Below, in pieces: positions 23,818-28,911 of a DNA stretch of 28,911 nt. The position numbers and the translations under genes were made by a program. The notes under the pieces were generated by a model that made no database searches, was not told the DNA's origin, and was given only the letters and a program-made list of their open reading frames with translations. The stretch comes from Halieaceae bacterium (lineage in GTDB: Bacteria; Pseudomonadota; Gammaproteobacteria; Pseudomonadales; Halieaceae), in the NCBI GenBank assembly GCA_003523185.1, contig DPGN01000012.1, positions 14,456 to 43,366 of the forward strand, in the 5' to 3' direction. Positions within the stretch are counted from its first letter, which is position 1. Every line of letters starts with the position of its first letter.

Positions 23818-24881
23818 GTACTTTGCTTTTACCTGTTGCAGGTAGGTCAAGCAGATTTCCCGGAATGAGGCCAAAATGGCTTCTCACCATGCCTTCTGGA
23901 AGGCTTATGTTAGAAGAAAGCTGTAAGGGTCTTGAATTGAATCTTTACCATCGGATCGTTGTAGTTTGTTTACGTGAGCATTTAGAGAAGTATGTCGACG
24001 AAGCACGACTTGTAGGGACCCTCAGGGCCAATCTGCGAGAAGATATAGAAATTTGCGCTTTGGAAGCGCCTACTTCATCACATGCGGAAACTGTTTACGA
24101 AGGAATAGTCAGGAGCAAAATTACCGGTGCGGTATACCTGAAAGATTGTGATAACTTTTTTATTGATGCAGTGCACTCTTCGAACACCATTACGACCGTA
24201 AATTTGAATGATGTTGGATTAATAGACGCGAAAAATAAAAGCTACGTTGAGGTGTCAGATATAGGTGCGGTGACCAACATCGTGGAAAAGAAGGTCATTA
24301 GTAATCAGTTTTGTTGCGGTGGGTACGCTTTTGCTTCAGCTCAAACTTTTTGCAGGGCTTTCGAGGAGATTCGGGATAAACATGATGATGGTGAAATCTA
24401 TGTATCACATGTTGTCTACCGTCTGATGCTACAGGGTGAAGTCTTTAGCACCAGCACTGCCACAGGCTATATAGACTGGGGCACGATGCAAGAGTATAGA
24501 GAATATTGCGGTAAGCGTTTAACCGTTTTTTGCGACGTCGACGGTGTTCTTCTGGAGAACGGATCTAAGTTTGGAAAAGAGGGCTGGGCATCACAAGCCA
24601 TAAGGGATAACGTTGAGGTGCTTTCGGATCTCCAAAGAAGAGGGCTACTTTACGTCGTTGTAACAACAAGCCGACCCGTTTCTGAAAGATTATACGTCGA
24701 AGGTAAGTTAGGGGAATTGGGTTTAACCGTTGATCAATTCGTTGGGGGACTACCGCACACTAAGCGCGTACTAATTAATGACTTCTCGGCAACGAACCCT
24801 TACCCATCAGCTGTGGCGATAAATCTTGATCGAAATTCAACAGACCTTGGCGCATATTTGGCTTATCTATCGACAGAATAA
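23814..24881 (+). CDS. Nucleotidyltransferase-HAD phosphatase fusion protein
   Basis: The GTG start overlaps the SDR stop (GTGA). The 355-aa protein joins two enzymes. Residues 1-232 form a sugar-phosphate nucleotidyltransferase: LLLPVAGRSSRFPGMRPKWL (the G-rich NTP loop with the usual Lys), DCD at 111-113 for metal, GGYAF at 169-173 and GYIDWGT at 218-224. Residues 237-355 form a HAD phosphatase: FCDVDGVL (Asp241 nucleophile, Asp243), VTTSRP (motif II), Lys317 in TKRVL, and INDFSATNPYPSAVAINL (Asp323), typical of HAD domains in capsule loci. It could activate the kinase's product and remove a phosphate within one pathway. The nucleotide and sugar are unknown. No terminator is evident after the gene. 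Confidence 0.75.
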   Translation: MSTLLLPVAGRSSRFPGMRPKWLLTMPSGRLMLEESCKGLELNLYHRIVVVCLREHLEKYVDEARLVGTLRANLREDIEICALEAPTSSHAETVYEGIVRSKITGAVYLKDCDNFFIDAVHSSNTITTVNLNDVGLIDAKNKSYVEVSDIGAVTNIVEKKVISNQFCCGGYAFASAQTFCRAFEEIRDKHDDGEIYVSHVVYRLMLQGEVFSTSTATGYIDWGTMQEYREYCGKRLTVFCDVDGVLLENGSKFGKEGWASQAIRDNVEVLSDLQRRGLLYVVVTTSRPVSERLYVEGKLGELGLTVDQFVGGLPHTKRVLINDFSATNPYPSAVAINLDRNSTDLGAYLAYLSTE

Positions 24882-25200
24882 ACCAGAGCGGGCATAGACT
24901 TAAGCTAACATGCAATGGACACTTGCAGAGCTCCGAGAGTAATTAGTTGTTTGGGCCAAATTACGTCCATTCGAGATAAGGGCCGCTGCCATTGTGTCAT
25001 TTAAGCACGCTAGGGAGGGTGATAAGGATTGAAATAGTTACCACCCAGCGAATACGTGCAACCGTTCTAGGTATTTCGAGAGCTATGCAGTAATTTGGTT
25101 TGTATTAAAATCACAGGGCTTACAACATACTCGCCGTTTGACGGGTTTCCCTCTGCGTCTACGAAGCACTGCTTTGTAGCAGTCTACATTAGCGTTAGCG
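24882..25200. other. Intergenic region between the polysaccharide operon and the rRNA operon
   Basis: No gene is supported here. A hairpin with ten-base arms (CTACGAAGCA / TGCTTTGTAG, 25159-25179, one G-U pair) is visible without a T-run directly after it. Confidence 0.4.
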
Positions 25201-25209
25201 ACTCCTTTT

Positions 25210-25245
25210 TTGGCGCCTATTCGGTATCACGCCATTATGGGGAAG
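25210..25245 (-). ncRNA. Possible shrunken third copy of the 5S-like downstream unit
   Basis: On the minus strand this stretch holds TTCCCCAT and, ~22 bases later, GAATAGGCGCCA followed by an A-run. These are the two end segments of the units at 25271-25449 and 25471-25650 with the middle missing. The match is short and may be chance. Confidence 0.2.
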
Positions 25246-25270
25246 GTAGTAATTCATGATGTGTTAAACG

Positions 25271-25302
25271 AAAAATGCCCAACCTCAGGCTGGGCCCTTT
25301 TG
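25271..25302 (-). terminator. Rho-independent terminator ending 5S-like unit A
   Basis: On the minus strand GCCCAGCC-TGA-GGTTGGGC forms an eight-pair stem (one G-U) followed by ATTTTT. Confidence 0.9.
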
Positions 25303-25449
25303 TTTAAAAGGCTGGCGCCTCTGCAGGCTAACGCCCTTGAGCTAGCCGCTCGCAGAGCTCACGCCTTTCCCACAGGCCTAAGCAAAACTATTAGCTTAGG
25401 CATTTACTTTGGCACACCCTAGTCTCTGATGGGGAACTCCGTGTGACAG
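25271..25449 (-). ncRNA. Tandem 5S-like unit A (distal copy)
   Basis: This 179-bp unit is a diverged copy of unit B, starting about 200 bp further from the 5S gene. By eye roughly three quarters of aligned bases match. Its 5' end has TTCCCCAT-CAGAGACTAGGG, like the 5S helix IV/V region. Its 3' end has GGCGCCAGCC, like the 5S 3' strand, then its own terminator. The internal hairpin GCCTAAGC / GCTTAGGC (25376-25383 and 25394-25401) uses different bases from unit B yet still pairs. That pattern points to selection on an RNA structure. The function is unknown. Confidence 0.55.
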
Positions 25450-25470
25450 AAAAACCATCAGCCCATAAAC

Positions 25471-25505
25471 AAAAAAAGGGCCACCCAAATGGGTGACCCT
25501 TTTTA
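25471..25505 (-). terminator. Rho-independent terminator ending 5S-like unit B
   Basis: On the minus strand GGGTCACCC-ATTT-GGGTGGCCC forms a nine-pair stem (one G-U pair) followed by seven T. Confidence 0.9.
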
Positions 25506-25650
25506 ATTTAGACGCCTGGCGCCTCTTCGGGCTTACGCCCTTGAGCCAGCCGCTCGCACAGCTCGCGTCGTTTGCCTCGGGACAAAGCCAAACTGTTGGC
25601 TTTGTCTTCACCGGGCTCACCCTACTCGCTCATGGGGAACCCCATGTGAG
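25471..25650 (-). ncRNA. Tandem 5S-like unit B (proximal copy)
   Basis: This 180-bp unit follows the 5S terminator. Its 5' end (TGGGGTTCCCCATGAGCGAG, then TAGGG) matches the 5S helix IV/V region. Its 3' end (CGCCAGGC-GTCTAAA) matches the 5S 3' strand and the bases after it. Between them, about 100 bases unlike 5S hold a perfect 11-pair hairpin (GACAAAGCCAA / TTGGCTTTGTC, 25581-25591 and 25596-25606) and a GGGC/GCCC hairpin. It looks like a 5S gene whose middle was replaced. Possible roles are a processed small RNA, a buffer against read-through, or a recombination by-product. Confidence 0.55.
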
Positions 25651-25671
25651 AAAACGATTTTCCCGCGCTTA

Positions 25672-25718
25672 AAAAAAACAAAACCCCGAGCACTTGCGTA
25701 CTCGGGGTTTTCTTTTTT
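25672..25718 (-). terminator. Terminator of the rRNA operon after 5S
   Basis: On the minus strand AAAACCCCGAG / CTCGGGGTTTT (25701-25711 and 25680-25690) forms an 11-pair stem that can extend inward, followed by an interrupted T-run. It starts within ten bases of the 5S 3' end. Confidence 0.9.
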
Positions 25719-25720
25719 AG

Positions 25721-25840
25721 AAGCCTGGCGATGACCTACTCTCACATGGGGAAGCCCCACACTACCATCGGCGATGCATCGTTTCACTTCTGAGTTCGGG
25801 ATGGAGTCAGGTGGTTCCAATGCTCTGTTGTCGCCAGGCA
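25721..25840 (-). rRNA. rrf: 5S ribosomal RNA
   Basis: Minus-strand reading gives TGCCTGGCGAC at the 5' end, the conserved CCGAACTCAGAAGTGAAACG loop, GATGGTAGTGTGGGG, CCCCATGTGAGAGTAGG and a closing CGCCAGGCTT, for 120 nt. The 5' GCCTGGCG and 3' CGCCAGGC strands pair as helix I. It is separated from the 23S 3' end by about 170 bp with no tRNA between. The 5S RNA is a component of the large ribosomal subunit, maturing from the operon transcript. Confidence 0.97.
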
Positions 25841-26010
25841 AATCGGCTTAGATGACAGATGCTCTGCAAGCAGCACAAAGGCCATCTAAATAGGGTAGAT
25901 AAATCAATCTGAGTCTTTCGCAGGCGATAAACCCTGCTACACACAATGACTTGTCACAACATCCAGTGTCTTCTTACGTGTGCTTAGCACACCAAACAAC
26001 TTGGATTATA
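25841..26010 (-). other. 23S-5S internal transcribed spacer
   Basis: This 170-bp spacer holds no tRNA. Its 23S-proximal end (TATAATCC on the minus strand after CTTGACCA) belongs to the 23S processing stalk. Confidence 0.7.
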
Positions 26011-28889
<2,879 letters not shown>

Positions 28890-28911
28890 ATATAACCGAA
28901 GTTATCTGTGA

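Noticed and set aside
25617..25841. Minus-strand 74-codon open frame covering the 5S region
   Set aside because: The sequence is 5S rRNA plus its terminator; the frame is incidental.

Overview
The window looks like a chromosomal segment of a marine gammaproteobacterium. The fit is best with the OM60/NOR5 (Halieaceae) type, but this is inferred from gene content and no taxonomic search was possible. Supporting points are the gammaproteobacterial 23S and 5S rRNA, paired acyl-CoA dehydrogenases, a carotenoid/lignostilbene-type oxygenase, a DUF1295 membrane protein, and lipoproteins with a run of glycines after the lipobox cysteine.

Left part (1-15665), ordinary chromosomal genes. The window opens inside panE (3' part, + strand). 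It converges with a two-gene minus-strand unit made of a short FHA-type protein and a membrane-anchored protein kinase-like protein overlapping by GTGA. Further minus-strand genes are an MFS transporter and two adjacent acyl-CoA dehydrogenases. Only the downstream one has a candidate catalytic glutamate, so they probably form one heteromeric enzyme; a strong terminator follows them. Next come a periplasmic TonB-C-like protein (-), a serine hydrolase lipoprotein (+), a cadherin/HNH nuclease lipoprotein (-), a GNAT acetyltransferase overlapping a VanZ-like protein (+), an exported protein of unknown function (+), a carotenoid oxygenase (-), a DUF1295 protein (+) and an exported amidohydrolase (+).

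Middle part (15985-24881), a surface polysaccharide locus that reads as more AT-rich than its flanks. On the minus strand, in transcription order, are a glycosyltransferase-like protein, a Wzx flippase, a broken Wzy-like polymerase (in-frame TGA after codon 32, and a short 3' end), an SGNH hydrolase, a coding-like remnant and a UDP-glucuronate 4-epimerase. After an 840-bp gap, a plus-strand operon has three overlapping genes: an APH-type kinase, an extended SDR epimerase/dehydratase, and a nucleotidyltransferase fused to a HAD phosphatase. The enzyme logic suggests synthesis of a nucleotide-activated sugar or polyol for decorating the polymer, but the product cannot be named.

Right part (25200-28911), the 3' end of an rRNA operon on the minus strand: complete 23S, complete 5S and a terminator. 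Behind it lie two tandem ~180-bp units. Each carries 5S-like sequence at both ends, a hairpin whose stem sequence differs between copies but stays paired, and its own rho-independent terminator. A third, shrunken copy may follow. This array is the most unusual structure in the window. The 16S gene would lie beyond the right edge.
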